A stretch of 64,000 nucleotides of DNA from Lysobacter antibioticus (GTDB lineage Bacteria; Pseudomonadota; Gammaproteobacteria; Xanthomonadales; Xanthomonadaceae): contig NZ_CP013141.1 of NCBI RefSeq assembly GCF_001442535.1, positions 3,080,149 through 3,144,148 on the forward strand, written 5' to 3'. The position numbers and the translations under genes were made by a program. Shown one piece after another: positions 16,754-25,538 of this stretch. Position 1 is the first letter of the stretch; the number at the start of each line of letters is the position of its first letter. The notes under the pieces are model-generated. The model saw nothing but the letters and a program-made list of their open reading frames with translations. It was not told where the DNA came from and made no database searches.

Positions 16754-17029
16754 ATGAACCCGCATCCGTCCGACGAATCTTGCCCGCGCTGCGGTTCGGC
16801 CGCCGCCTTGGCGCCGAAGTTGCTGTTGATCGACGAAGCCTGGGTCGCCACGCCGGGCAAGGACCCCCGGATGGCATATGCGGCCGATCTTCGCGTCGAC
16901 GACGTCCTGCCCTCGCACCTGCGCGAGGCGCCGTTGCAACAGTTCGTCGAGGGGTGTTACTGCCGGAACTGCGGCACCGGCTTCGTATCCGAGCAGGCGC
17001 TCACGGCCGAGCGCCGCCGGTATAAGTGA
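16754..17029 (+). CDS. Small four-cysteine zinc-ribbon-like protein
   Basis: The product has 91 residues. CPRCG (about residues 10-14) and CYCRNCG (about 69-75) form two CxxC knuckles separated by roughly 55 residues, as expected for a rubredoxin-like or zinc-ribbon fold. The C-terminus is basic (ERRRYK). No family is recognised beyond this. A strong AGGAGG lies 5 bases before ATG 16754. Probably co-transcribed with the DUF2834 gene. Zinc binding is inferred from cysteine spacing only. Confidence 0.65.
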   Translation: MNPHPSDESCPRCGSAAALAPKLLLIDEAWVATPGKDPRMAYAADLRVDDVLPSHLREAPLQQFVEGCYCRNCGTGFVSEQALTAERRRYK

Positions 17030-17047
17030 CGCGGCCGGCGAGCCGGG

Positions 17048-17072
17048 CTCCGCTCCTGCGACAGGAGCGGAG
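17048..17072. terminator. Hairpin between convergent genes
   Basis: A perfect 11-base stem CTCCGCTCCTG/CAGGAGCGGAG with loop CGA lies between the zinc-ribbon gene (plus) and fabV (minus). No U-tract follows on either strand, so termination activity is inferred from position. Confidence 0.5.
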
Positions 17073-17103
17073 TCGGTGCAGCGCGACGGAATCCGCCGCG
17101 GAC

Positions 17104-18309
17104 TCAGAGTTCGATGCAGTCGAACTTCACGTCGGGGTCGACGTCGGCGTCGTAATCGACGTCGCTGCGCTCGAAGCCGAACAGCTTGAGGAACTCGTGC
17201 TTGTAGGCGGCGTAGTCGGTGAGCTCGAACAGGTTCTCGGTGGTGACCTGCGGCCACAGCGCCTTGCAGGTGTCCTGGACGTCGTCGCGCAGTTCCCAGT
17301 CGTCCAGGCGTAGGCGATGCTCTTCGTCGGTCTGCGGCGCCTGGCCGTCTTCGCGATAGAGGCGCTCGCGGAACAAACGGCTGAGCTGGTCGACGGTGCC
17401 TTCGTGCAGGCCCTTTTCCTTCATCACCTTGAACACCAGCGAGATGTACAGCGGCATCACCGGGATGGCCGCGCTGGCCTGGGTCACCACCGATTTCAAC
17501 ACCGCCACGTTGGCGCCGCCGCCGATCTTGCGCAGGCGCGCATCCAGGCGCTGGGCGGTCAGGTCGAGGTCGACCTTGGCCTTGCCGAGCGCGCCGTGCC
17601 AGTAGATCGGCCAGGTGATTTCGGTGCCGATGTAGCTGAAGGCGACGGTGCGCGCGCCCGGCGCCAGCACGCCGGCGCGTTCGAGCGCGTCGATCCACAG
17701 CTCCCAGTCCTGCCCGCCCATCACCGTGACGGTGTCTTCGATCTCCTGCTCGGTGGCGGGCTCGACCGTGGCCTGGATGATGGTGTCTTTATTGGTGTCG
17801 ATCGCGGTCGAGACGTAGGGCTCGCCGATGGTCTTCAGCGCCGAGCGCTTGAGCTCGCCGGTGTCGGGCAGCTTGCGCACCGGCGAGGCCAGCGAATACA
17901 CGATCAGGTCGATCTGGCCGCCCATCTCGTTCTTGATCAGCTCGATGGCGGTGTCGCGCGCTTCATTGGAGAAGGCGTCGCCGTTGATCGACTTGCTGTA
18001 CAGGCCATCGGCCTTCGCGAACTTGTCGAACGCGGCCGAGTTGTACCAGCCGGCGGTGCCGGCCTTCTTGTCGCTGCCGGGCTTCTCGAAGAACACGCCG
18101 AGGGTGTCGGCGCCGAAGCCGAACGCGGCGGTGATGCGCGCGGCCAGACCGTAGCCGCTGGACGCGCCGATCACCAACACCTTCTTCGGACCATCCTTGC
18201 GTACGCCGCGCGCGCGCGTGGCTTCGATCTGCTCGCGTACGTTGAGCTCGCAGCCGAGCGGGTGCGTGGTGGTGCAGATGAAGCCGCGAACCTTGGGGTG
18301 GATGATCAA
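17104..18309 (-). CDS. fabV: Enoyl-ACP/trans-2-enoyl-CoA reductase FabV
   Basis: The protein has 401 residues and is recognisable along its whole length. It opens [16 protein letters not shown], has the NAD-binding motif [14 protein letters not shown] near 50, and the Y-x8-K active site in [10 protein letters not shown]. It ends with a C-terminal DUF-like segment [10 protein letters not shown]. It catalyses the last reductive step of fatty acid elongation with NADH and usually confers natural triclosan tolerance. The family start maps to a TTG codon at 18309, with GAGG 9 bases upstream; no ATG gives a family-like N-terminus, and upstream in-frame codons look non-coding. The weak start may limit expression. 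Confidence 0.96.
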   Translation of the reverse strand: MIIHPKVRGFICTTTHPLGCELNVREQIEATRARGVRKDGPKKVLVIGASSGYGLAARITAAFGFGADTLGVFFEKPGSDKKAGTAGWYNSAAFDKFAKADGLYSKSINGDAFSNEARDTAIELIKNEMGGQIDLIVYSLASPVRKLPDTGELKRSALKTIGEPYVSTAIDTNKDTIIQATVEPATEQEIEDTVTVMGGQDWELWIDALERAGVLAPGARTVAFSYIGTEITWPIYWHGALGKAKVDLDLTAQRLDARLRKIGGGANVAVLKSVVTQASAAIPVMPLYISLVFKVMKEKGLHEGTVDQLSRLFRERLYREDGQAPQTDEEHRLRLDDWELRDDVQDTCKALWPQVTTENLFELTDYAAYKHEFLKLFGFERSDVDYDADVDPDVKFDCIEL

Positions 18310-18841
18310 CTGGTCTACCTCGTCATCGATGGGGCGCCCGCGACAGCGCGATGCGCGCCGCGGGCTGGAGAGTGCTGCCGTCGCGGTCGAAGGCGAGCCG
18401 TGGCGCATCCGTCGCGAGCGGCCGTCCGGCCGCGGCCGGGCCTTGAAGCGCAGCCCGGACAAGCTCGGGGGCGGCGCGATGCCGTCGACCGGCCAGGGCG
18501 AAAAGTATGCCTCGAACGGGTGCGCTCGCCCAGCCGAGGCCGGGGAGCGGCCGGCCCTTTGGTTGATCGCGGTTTCCGAACGGTGGCGTATTGCGCATCA
18601 TGGGCGTCGCTGCGCACGACGCGCCCGCGGCGGCCCGGGCTCCGACATTAATCGGACATCGAGGATGCGAGCCTCGGTCGATTGCGTCTCTTGCCGGTGC
18701 GCGCGGGCGTAGGGAAGGCGCGATCGGCCTCGGTACAATGCCGGCGCTTCGCGTTGCCGGCGTTCGCGGCGGCACGACCTAGCTGCGCGACCCTGCTTCG
18801 AGACCCTGCTTCGAGACCACGCCACCCACACCGATCACGCG
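18310..18841. other. 532-base intergenic stretch between divergent fabV and the glycosyltransferase
   Basis: No supported gene is present. It should contain the promoters of fabV (minus) and of the ArnT-like gene (plus). A TACAAT hexamer at 18733-18738 is the only promoter-like motif I could pick out. Several long frames here lack ribosome sites and coding character. Confidence 0.4.
18733..18738 (+). promoter_or_regulatory. Candidate -10 element (TACAAT) for the glycosyltransferase gene
   Basis: TACAAT stands in a GC-rich surround about 100 bases before the start codon. No convincing -35 hexamer lies 16-18 bases upstream, so the call is weak. Confidence 0.3.
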
Positions 18842-20704
18842 ATGACCACGATCCCGCACAGTGCCGCGCCATACCACGTCGCCAGACGCAACCAGGTCGT
18901 CCTGTTCTGGGTGTTGGCGGTGCTGGTGCTCGGCGTCGGACTGGGCCTGCGCGATCCCTGGCCGGCCGACGAACCGCGTTTCGCCCTCGTCGCCAAGCAG
19001 ATGATCGAGAGCGGCGATTGGCTGTTCCCGCATCGCGGCCACGAACTGTATTCGGACAAGCCGCCGTTGTTCATGTGGCTGCAGGCCGCCGCCTACCGAG
19101 TGTTCGGCGAGTGGCGCATCGCCTTCCTGCTGCCCTCGCTGCTGGCCTCGCTGGGCACGCTGTGGTGCGTGGTCGATCTCGGCCGCCGCCTGTGGACGCG
19201 TCGTGTCGGTCTCTACGCCGGCTATGCGCTGTTGTTCGCCCTGCAGTTCACTTGGCAGGCGAAGAAGGCCCAGATCGATCCCCTGGTGGTGTTCTGGATC
19301 ACCCTGGCCAACTACGGTCTGCTGCGCCACGTCTTGCTGAGCGCGCGCAAACGGGGCCCGGACTGGCCGATGTGGATGCTCGGCTGGGCCGCGGCGGGGC
19401 TGGGCACGATCAGCAAGGGCGTCGGCGCGATCGCCTTGCTGATGCTGATCCCGGCCGGCATCGCCTCGTTGCGCGGCTGGAACGTGAAGCTGCACGCGAA
19501 CAACGCGAAGTTCTGGCTCGGGCCGCTGGCCTTCGTCGCCGCCACCGGCATCTGGTTGGTGCCGCTGGCGATCGCCGCGCTCGGGCCGGATGGCGGCCAG
19601 TACTCGGCCTATCTCAACGACATCCTGGTGCGCCAGACCGCCAAGCGTTATGGCGCGTCCTGGGATCACGGCCAACCCACCTGGTACTTCCTGGAAGTGA
19701 TGGCGACCATGTGGTTGCCGACCATGCTCGCCTTGCCGTGGGCGCTGCCGGCCTGGCGCCGGCGTCTGCGCCGTCGCGATGCGCGTTATCTGTTGCCGTT
19801 GGCGTGGTGGTTGCTGGTCCTGCTGTTCTTCAGCATTCCCGGCGGTAAGCGCGATATGTACATCTTGCCGGCGTTGCCGATGGTGGCGTTGGCGCTGGCG
19901 CCGTTGCTGCCGGGCTTGCTGCGCAAGGCATCGGCGCAGCGCGTCGCGCTCGGTTTCACCGCGGTGTTGTCCGTGTTGTTGCTGAGCGGCGGCCTGGCGA
20001 TGTGGTTCGGCGATCCCGGCTTCGAACGGCGCTTCGTTGCCGAGCGCTCGCTCGAGGACGTGTCCTCGGCGCTGGCCGCCAGCGTCGCCGCGGTCGGCGG
20101 TTGGGGCCTGGCCTGCCTGCTGTGGGCTGGGCGACGCCGCGCTTTCGCCGGCATGATCGCCATGCTCGTCGGTCTGTGGGTGGCGTTCGGCCTGGTCATG
20201 GCGCCGCTGCTCAACGATTCCTCGTCCGCGCGCGGCCTGATGGCCGAAGTCGGCAAGCGCATCGGGCCGGCGGCCGAACTGGGCCTGGTGGCGTGGCGCG
20301 AGCAGAACCTGTTGATGGCCGACCGGAAGGTCGCCGAGTTCGGCTTCAAGGCTATTTTCCCGGTGCAGATGCGACGCGGACTGGAGTGGCAGCGGCAGTC
20401 GCCGCAGACGCGCTGGTTGTTGGTGCAGGACATCGCCCTGGCGGCATGCATCGACACCTCACGCACCCAGCACCTCGGGCATGCGAACCGGCGCGGCTGG
20501 ACCCTGGTGCCGGGCAGCGCGACGCTCGGCTGCAGCTGGTCGAGCGCCGAGCATGCGCTGAGCATGGATTGGGACGTCTGTCTGGCGCCGGTGGTCGCCG
20601 ACGCCTGCAGCCTGCGAGCGCTGGTAACGACGTCGAGCACCAGTTCCCGCCTAGGACAGGAGCTCGGACGTTGCGCGCGCGCTACGCTTTCGGAAACGCT
20701 GTAG
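18842..20704 (+). CDS. ArnT-like glycosyltransferase family 39 membrane protein
   Basis: The protein has 620 residues and about 11-12 transmembrane helices. The first periplasmic loop carries DPWPADEPRFALVAKQMI, the catalytic acidic motif of PMT_2/GT39 enzymes, followed by SDKPPLFMWLQA. Such proteins move a sugar from undecaprenyl phosphate to lipid A, glycans or proteins on the periplasmic side. The soluble C-terminal part (about 470-610) is shorter than in E. coli ArnT and has Cys-containing segments (GCSWSS, DVCLAP). No other aminoarabinose genes adjoin it, so lipid A modification is possible but not shown. Confidence 0.88.
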   Translation: MTTIPHSAAPYHVARRNQVVLFWVLAVLVLGVGLGLRDPWPADEPRFALVAKQMIESGDWLFPHRGHELYSDKPPLFMWLQAAAYRVFGEWRIAFLLPSLLASLGTLWCVVDLGRRLWTRRVGLYAGYALLFALQFTWQAKKAQIDPLVVFWITLANYGLLRHVLLSARKRGPDWPMWMLGWAAAGLGTISKGVGAIALLMLIPAGIASLRGWNVKLHANNAKFWLGPLAFVAATGIWLVPLAIAALGPDGGQYSAYLNDILVRQTAKRYGASWDHGQPTWYFLEVMATMWLPTMLALPWALPAWRRRLRRRDARYLLPLAWWLLVLLFFSIPGGKRDMYILPALPMVALALAPLLPGLLRKASAQRVALGFTAVLSVLLLSGGLAMWFGDPGFERRFVAERSLEDVSSALAASVAAVGGWGLACLLWAGRRRAFAGMIAMLVGLWVAFGLVMAPLLNDSSSARGLMAEVGKRIGPAAELGLVAWREQNLLMADRKVAEFGFKAIFPVQMRRGLEWQRQSPQTRWLLVQDIALAACIDTSRTQHLGHANRRGWTLVPGSATLGCSWSSAEHALSMDWDVCLAPVVADACSLRALVTTSSTSSRLGQELGRCARATLSETL

Positions 20705-20807
20705 TGGTCGGCCCTGGACTTGAGGGGTATAAGGGATAACGCATTCGGGCGATGCCGATCCTCGTGCATGCCTATCCCTGCTGCTTGCTGCCTTGCATGA
20801 GGTGCTC

Positions 20808-22976
20808 ATGGGAACGAGACCGTCCGACCCGGTTCGGCAGTCCTGCCGCAAGTCCCATCTGGTAGCGGTCGGTTCGGGTTTCCTCGCGCTCGCCGTCGCG
20901 GTCTCGTCGATGATTCCGGATGCTGCCCAGGCCCAGGTCGGCGCCACCCCGGCCCCGAATCTGACGACGCTATACGGACCCAGCATCGCCGTAGTGCGCG
21001 AACAACACGACTACACCGGAGCACAGGTCACCGTCACCGCGCCGGCGAATGCGCTGGGCGTGTACTTCAAGGTCTGGGGCGGTGGCGGCGGCAAGGAATT
21101 CCTGGCCGATGCCTCCAAGGCCGGTGCCGGCGGCTACACCGGCGCGCTCTTCAATACCGCTGCCGGCACGCAGTATTCGCTGGTAGTCGCCGGCGGCGGC
21201 AGCCGCGCGGTCCGGCCCGGCGGCGCCAACGATCCGGGCGCATTCGGCTTCGGCGGCAGCGGCCAGCACGATCAGGGCGGCGGCTTGTCCGGTGTCTTCA
21301 CCGGCACCGGAGCGGTGACCAACACCAGCACGGCACGCGCCCTGGCCGTTGCCGGTGGCGGGGGCGGTTCCGACAGCAACGGCAATAACCTCGACAGCGC
21401 ACTCGCGTTGCGCAGCGGCGGTACCAATGGCAACGGCGCGCTGTCCGGCTATGGCGCCACGCCCGGCACGCTGAGTTGGAACTACACCAGCCCGCGTTCC
21501 GCCGGTCCGACCATCAGCGGCACCATGCAGGGCAGCGCGGATTCCTGGACGGTGCCCGCCGATGGCAGTAACTGCGCCAACATCGACATGCCGACCAACT
21601 GGGCCACCGCCGGCGGCGGCGGCTTCCAAGGTGGCGGCCGGACGGTTTACACCTTCAATTCCGGCGGGGTGGTCGGCCGTTGCAGCACCGATACCACCAA
21701 CTCCGGCCGCGGCGGTTCCGGTTTCGTCGCCGCCAGCAACCGCTTTCAATCGATCGAGTTCACCGCCGAGATCGCCGCGGCCAACAACAACGTCGTCAAC
21801 CAGCCGCCGCGAACGACCGGGGATACCGACTATTCCGCCGCGGGCGCGCCGCGCACGGTGCCGATCGGCCGCGCCGGCGGCGCCACCGGCGCGGCCTACA
21901 ATCAGGCGGTTAACGGTGGCGGCGACGGACGCATCGTCGTTTACTGGATCGTCGCGGCACCGACCGTCAAGGTGCAGAAGACCACGGTCGGCGGTGTCGG
22001 CGGGCCGTTCGCTTTCGCCGCGACCAATCTCACAGGCGCCGTGCCGGCGATCACGACGACGGCGCCGAACACGCCGACGCCCGCCGCGCCGACCGCGCTG
22101 TCGGTGACCACGCCCGGTACCGCGGTGACATTGACCGAAACGCCCGCGTCCGGCTTCGTGCAGACCGGCGTGACCTGCACCGATGCCAACAGCGCCATCA
22201 CCGGCAACGTCAATCCGGTTGCGACCGCCACTACCGGTGCGGTGACGATCCCTGCGACGGTCACCGCGACGGCCGCCGACATCGCCTGTGTCTTCACCAA
22301 TGCCAAACAGCCTATCCTGCGCGTGCAAAAGTCCTTGCCGCTGGGACGCTTCGTGGCGACCGACCAGTTCACCCTCGCCATCGCCGGCACCGGCGGGCCG
22401 GCGTCGGTGACGACCACCGGTTCCGGCAGCACCGCGACCGGAGTCGCCACCCTGAACCCGGGCACGGCCGGCGCGAGTTACGCGTTCTCGGAAATCGCCG
22501 CGGCCGGTGCGAGCCTGGCCAATTACAGCAGTGCCTACAGTTGCGCCAACGCACTCGCCGGAGGGCAGACGCCCAGCGGCAGCGGCGCCACGTTCAACGT
22601 CACCGCGGCGGTCGGCGACGATCTCACCTGCACTTTCGCCAACACGCGCAGCCCGATCGCCGACTTGTCGATCACCAAGACCAACACGCCGGGTCTGGGC
22701 AGCAGCGATCAGCCCGGCGATACGCTGGTTCGCGGCACGGCTACGACCTACACCATCGTCGTGACGAACAACGGCCCCGATGCCGTAACCGGTACGGTGC
22801 TGCGCGATCCGATCGCCAGCCGCAGCGGATTGACCTGCACCGCGCCGCCGACCTGCAGCGGTGCGGGCTGCCCGGTCGCGCCGATCACGCTGGCCTCGCT
22901 CGACAGCGGTGCGGCGCTCGGCACTATCGCCAGCGGCGCAACGGTCACCATTACCCTGACTTGCCAGGTCGACTAG
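20808..22976 (+). CDS. Secreted glycine-rich surface protein with SpaA-like and DUF11 domains
   Basis: The protein has 722 residues. A long signal peptide (basic n-region, core LVAVGSGFLALAVAVSS, cleavage after AQA near 43) precedes a Gly-rich lectin-like region (about 60-385) with GGGGG runs and a terminal RIVVYWIV strand. Two prealbumin/SpaA-like repeats follow (about 390-505 and 505-620), each ending CxFxN (CVFTNAKQP, CTFANTRSP). A C-terminal DUF11 domain begins ADLSITKTN. No sorting signal or beta-barrel anchor is visible. The architecture points to an extracellular adhesin or sheath protein. ATG 20808 has GAGG 5 bases upstream; a TTG five codons earlier was rejected. No secretion partner adjoins. 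Confidence 0.75.
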   Translation: MGTRPSDPVRQSCRKSHLVAVGSGFLALAVAVSSMIPDAAQAQVGATPAPNLTTLYGPSIAVVREQHDYTGAQVTVTAPANALGVYFKVWGGGGGKEFLADASKAGAGGYTGALFNTAAGTQYSLVVAGGGSRAVRPGGANDPGAFGFGGSGQHDQGGGLSGVFTGTGAVTNTSTARALAVAGGGGGSDSNGNNLDSALALRSGGTNGNGALSGYGATPGTLSWNYTSPRSAGPTISGTMQGSADSWTVPADGSNCANIDMPTNWATAGGGGFQGGGRTVYTFNSGGVVGRCSTDTTNSGRGGSGFVAASNRFQSIEFTAEIAAANNNVVNQPPRTTGDTDYSAAGAPRTVPIGRAGGATGAAYNQAVNGGGDGRIVVYWIVAAPTVKVQKTTVGGVGGPFAFAATNLTGAVPAITTTAPNTPTPAAPTALSVTTPGTAVTLTETPASGFVQTGVTCTDANSAITGNVNPVATATTGAVTIPATVTATAADIACVFTNAKQPILRVQKSLPLGRFVATDQFTLAIAGTGGPASVTTTGSGSTATGVATLNPGTAGASYAFSEIAAAGASLANYSSAYSCANALAGGQTPSGSGATFNVTAAVGDDLTCTFANTRSPIADLSITKTNTPGLGSSDQPGDTLVRGTATTYTIVVTNNGPDAVTGTVLRDPIASRSGLTCTAPPTCSGAGCPVAPITLASLDSGAALGTIASGATVTITLTCQVD

Positions 22977-23257
22977 CGATCGCGATCCGGATTCCGGCTC
23001 GTTGAGACGGGGGCTCGCGTCGAGGCGTAGATCGCAGATGCTCGAGATCGCACATGCGGCCGCACGGAACGCGGTCTGCGAATCGGCATCCGCCTCGACG
23101 AGTGACCGGCCGGTTCATTGCGTGAGCTGCGTGCCGGAATGAAATCCCGGTCGCGTCCGCAGCGCCGCGGATGTCCCAAAGTGTGAGGCGCTTGGAAGAG
23201 CGCGGCTGGCTTCGAGGTCACCTTCTGTGTGGTCGCGGTTCGCACGCAGGAGGATCC

Positions 23258-24250
23258 ATGTATCGATATTCCATCACCGGTCCGGCGGCGGTTCGTCGGC
23301 AGCGCCGCAGCCGTTTCATCGCAGGCGTCATTGCCCTGTGTACCGTTGCACTGATGCCGGTCGCGGCGACCGCGGCCAATCAGAGCAGCGGCTTCTATGT
23401 CGACCCCGACTCCAATCCGGCGATCTGGGTGCGCAGCCATCCGGCCGATTCGCGCGCCACCCGGATCAAGAACTCGATCGCGTCCAAGCCGATGGCGCGC
23501 TGGTTCGGCAACTGGAGCGGCAACATCAATACCGCGGTGGCGAGCTTCGTCGGTGCGGCGCAGACCGCCGACAAGCTGCCGATCCTGGTCGCCTACAACA
23601 TCCCCGGCCGCGATTGCGGCAGTCACTCCGGCGGCGGCGCCGGCAGTCCCGAGGCCTATCGGGCCTGGATCTCAGGCTTCGCCGCGGGCATCGGTAGCCG
23701 CCGCGCGGTGGTGGTGATCGAGCCCGACGCACTGGCCCAGCTGGATTGCCTGCCCGCCGACCAGCGCACCATCCGCACCGGCTTGCTGCAATACGCCGCG
23801 AACGAATTCAGGCTGCGCGCGCCGAATGCGCTGGTCTATCACGACGGCGGCAACGCCCGCTGGATCGGCGCCGACGAAATGGCGCGGCGCTTGAACTCTG
23901 CCGGGGTCAAGGGCATTCGCGGTTTCGCCCTGAACGTATCGAACTACTACACCACCGCCGATTCCAATGCTTACGGCGTCGCGGTCGCCGGCGCCTTGCA
24001 GCGCCAGTTCGGCTACCCCAAGCCGTTCGTGGTCGACACCAGCCGCAACGGCAACGGCTCCAACGGCGAATGGTGCAACCCGCCCGGCCGCAAGCTCGGC
24101 ACGGTCTCGCAGAGCAGCGGCAGCGGCGCGGAAATGCTGTTGTGGATCAAGGTGCCGGGCGATTCCGACGGCAACTGCGGCATTGCGCCGGGTATACCGG
24201 CCGGACAGTTCTCGCCCGATATCGCCATCCGCCTGATCGACGGGTGGTGA
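23258..24250 (+). CDS. Secreted glycoside hydrolase family 6 cellulase
   Basis: The protein has 330 residues with a signal peptide (cleavage after ATA near 39). GH6 signatures in order: AYNIPGRDCG with Asp119, VVVIEPDAL with the probable acid Asp157, FVVDTSRNG near 260, and LLWIKVPGDSDG near 305. Inverting GH6 enzymes are endo-1,4-beta-glucanases or cellobiohydrolases. There is no carbohydrate-binding module or linker, so this is a compact catalytic-domain-only form. GCAGGAGG lies just before ATG 23258. It fits the lytic, polymer-degrading habit of Lysobacter. Endo versus exo action depends on loop lengths I cannot judge. Confidence 0.93.
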   Translation: MYRYSITGPAAVRRQRRSRFIAGVIALCTVALMPVAATAANQSSGFYVDPDSNPAIWVRSHPADSRATRIKNSIASKPMARWFGNWSGNINTAVASFVGAAQTADKLPILVAYNIPGRDCGSHSGGGAGSPEAYRAWISGFAAGIGSRRAVVVIEPDALAQLDCLPADQRTIRTGLLQYAANEFRLRAPNALVYHDGGNARWIGADEMARRLNSAGVKGIRGFALNVSNYYTTADSNAYGVAVAGALQRQFGYPKPFVVDTSRNGNGSNGEWCNPPGRKLGTVSQSSGSGAEMLLWIKVPGDSDGNCGIAPGIPAGQFSPDIAIRLIDGW

Positions 24251-24267
24251 GCGCGTAACGCCTTAAA

Positions 24268-24293
24268 GGGTAGGAGCGGCGCAAGCCGCGACC
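24268..24293 (+). repeat. Interspersed REP-like element, family A, copy 1
   Basis: GGGTAGGAGCGGCGCAAGCC followed by GCGACC, with an internal GCGGC/GCCGC stem, lies 17 bases after the GH6 stop. The same sequence recurs in inverted form at 24399 and at 60771. Confidence 0.7.
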
Positions 24294-24398
24294 GCAAAAC
24301 CGCGGCAGCCGGTGCAGCCGCGCGGAGCCAAGGGCGGTGCCCTCGTGGCGAACGCATTCATTCGTCTGCGTGTAGCTGGGCCGCATGCCGAACTTCAT

Positions 24399-24440
24399 GG
24401 TCGCGGCCTGCGCCGCTTCTACCCCGATCCGCTCCTACCC
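24399..24440 (-). repeat. REP-like element, family A, copy 2 (inverted, with a duplicated half)
   Basis: Read on the minus strand this gives GTAGAAGCGGCGCAGGCC then GCGACC, preceded by a second GGGGTAGGAGCGGAT half. Together with copy 1 it forms an inverted pair around about 105 bases between the GH6 gene and the convergent regulator, a BIME-like layout. Confidence 0.6.
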
Positions 24441-25418
24441 CGATTGATGATGGTTCCTGCGAAACCGGCTCGGCGTGGCACCGGTGGCCTTGCGCATCAG
24501 TCGCCGCAACGCCGTCGCATCCTCGTAGCCCACCTGCGCGGCGACCTGTTCGATGCTCATGCGGCTGGTCTCGATCAAGCGCCGTGCGCGGTTCAAGCGC
24601 ACGCTCTGGATCAAGGCCAGCGCGGTCCGTCCGGTGGCGGCGCGCACGTGCCGGGCCAGGGTTCTCGGCGACATCGCGAACTCCGCGGCGAGTTCGCTCA
24701 GGCTCGGCGGACGCGGCAGCGAGGACTCGATGCGCCGGGTCAGCCGCGTCACCAGTTCGTTGCCGCCGGCGAGCATCGACGGGATCACGAACGGCGTCTG
24801 CGCCTGGCGGCCGTCGAGCAGCAGCATTTTGGCGACGACGTCGGCCAGCTCGCCGCCGAAACGCAGGCGCAGCAACTGCAGCATCAGGTCCGACTGGGCG
24901 AATGCCGCGCCGGCGGTGCTGACCGGGCCGTCGCTGCAGACCATGCGGTCGGCATCGACCTTGCAGTCCGGGGCGATGCGTTGCAGCTCCGCGGCCAACC
25001 ACCACGAGGTAGTGGCCCGGCGCCCCTGCAAGACACCGGCGGCCTGCAGCAGGAACACCGCCGAGCACGAGGCGGCGACGCTGCCGCCTCGTGCAGCGTG
25101 GCGGCGCAGCCCTGCGATCGCGCACTGCGCGTCGGCGCGAGTCAGGCGATCGGCGAGTCGCGCGCTCTGGTCCACGCCCAGGCCCGGCACCACCCAGGTC
25201 GAAGCGTCGTCGCGCGCGCGGCCGGGCATCGCCCGAGTGTCGATGCGCAGGCCGTTGCCGAGGGTCACGCTGCCGCCGTCGGGCGATAGCAGCCGCCAGA
25301 CCGGTCGCGGCGTTTTCAGTCGCGGCGCGAGCGCGGCCGCGGCGCCGAGCAGGTCGAGGGTGACAGCGACGCTGCTGGCGTAGGCGCCGGGCAGGATCAG
25401 GACGGTGAAATCGTGCAT
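24435..25418 (-). CDS. GlxA-type transcriptional regulator (DJ-1/PfpI domain plus AraC HTH)
   Basis: About 327 residues from MHDFTVLILPGAYAS. The N-terminal 170 residues form a DJ-1/PfpI-like domain with the nucleophile-elbow region GGSVAASCSAVFLL. The C-terminal AraC domain has SLSELAAEFAMSPRTLARHV and MSIEQVAAQVGYEDATALRR. Proteins of this layout regulate amino-acid, carnitine or stress genes and bind ligands in the DJ-1 domain. In-frame ATG 25439 and a TTG at 25445 are alternative starts; none has a strong ribosome site, so I chose the family-like N-terminus. It is divergent from the dienelactone hydrolase, a likely target. Confidence 0.88.
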   Translation of the reverse strand: MHDFTVLILPGAYASSVAVTLDLLGAAAALAPRLKTPRPVWRLLSPDGGSVTLGNGLRIDTRAMPGRARDDASTWVVPGLGVDQSARLADRLTRADAQCAIAGLRRHAARGGSVAASCSAVFLLQAAGVLQGRRATTSWWLAAELQRIAPDCKVDADRMVCSDGPVSTAGAAFAQSDLMLQLLRLRFGGELADVVAKMLLLDGRQAQTPFVIPSMLAGGNELVTRLTRRIESSLPRPPSLSELAAEFAMSPRTLARHVRAATGRTALALIQSVRLNRARRLIETSRMSIEQVAAQVGYEDATALRRLMRKATGATPSRFRRNHHQSG

Positions 25419-25538
25419 GGCCGAAAACGCCCGAAACATGTCCAAGCGGACACTCGAAGTCTAGCGCGCGGCGGGTTGCAATGCGGCTGAGCCGATGCCG
25501 CGCCGCGTATGCAGCGCCCGACCCGAGGACACCCGCGA

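Noticed and set aside
18323..18831. Several overlapping frames upstream of fabV
   Set aside because: No ribosome site, no family, Arg/Ala/Pro-rich; the stretch fits a divergent promoter region.
20970..22328. 452-residue antisense frame in the glycine-rich gene
   Set aside because: Mirror of a GGC-rich coding sequence; composition artefact.
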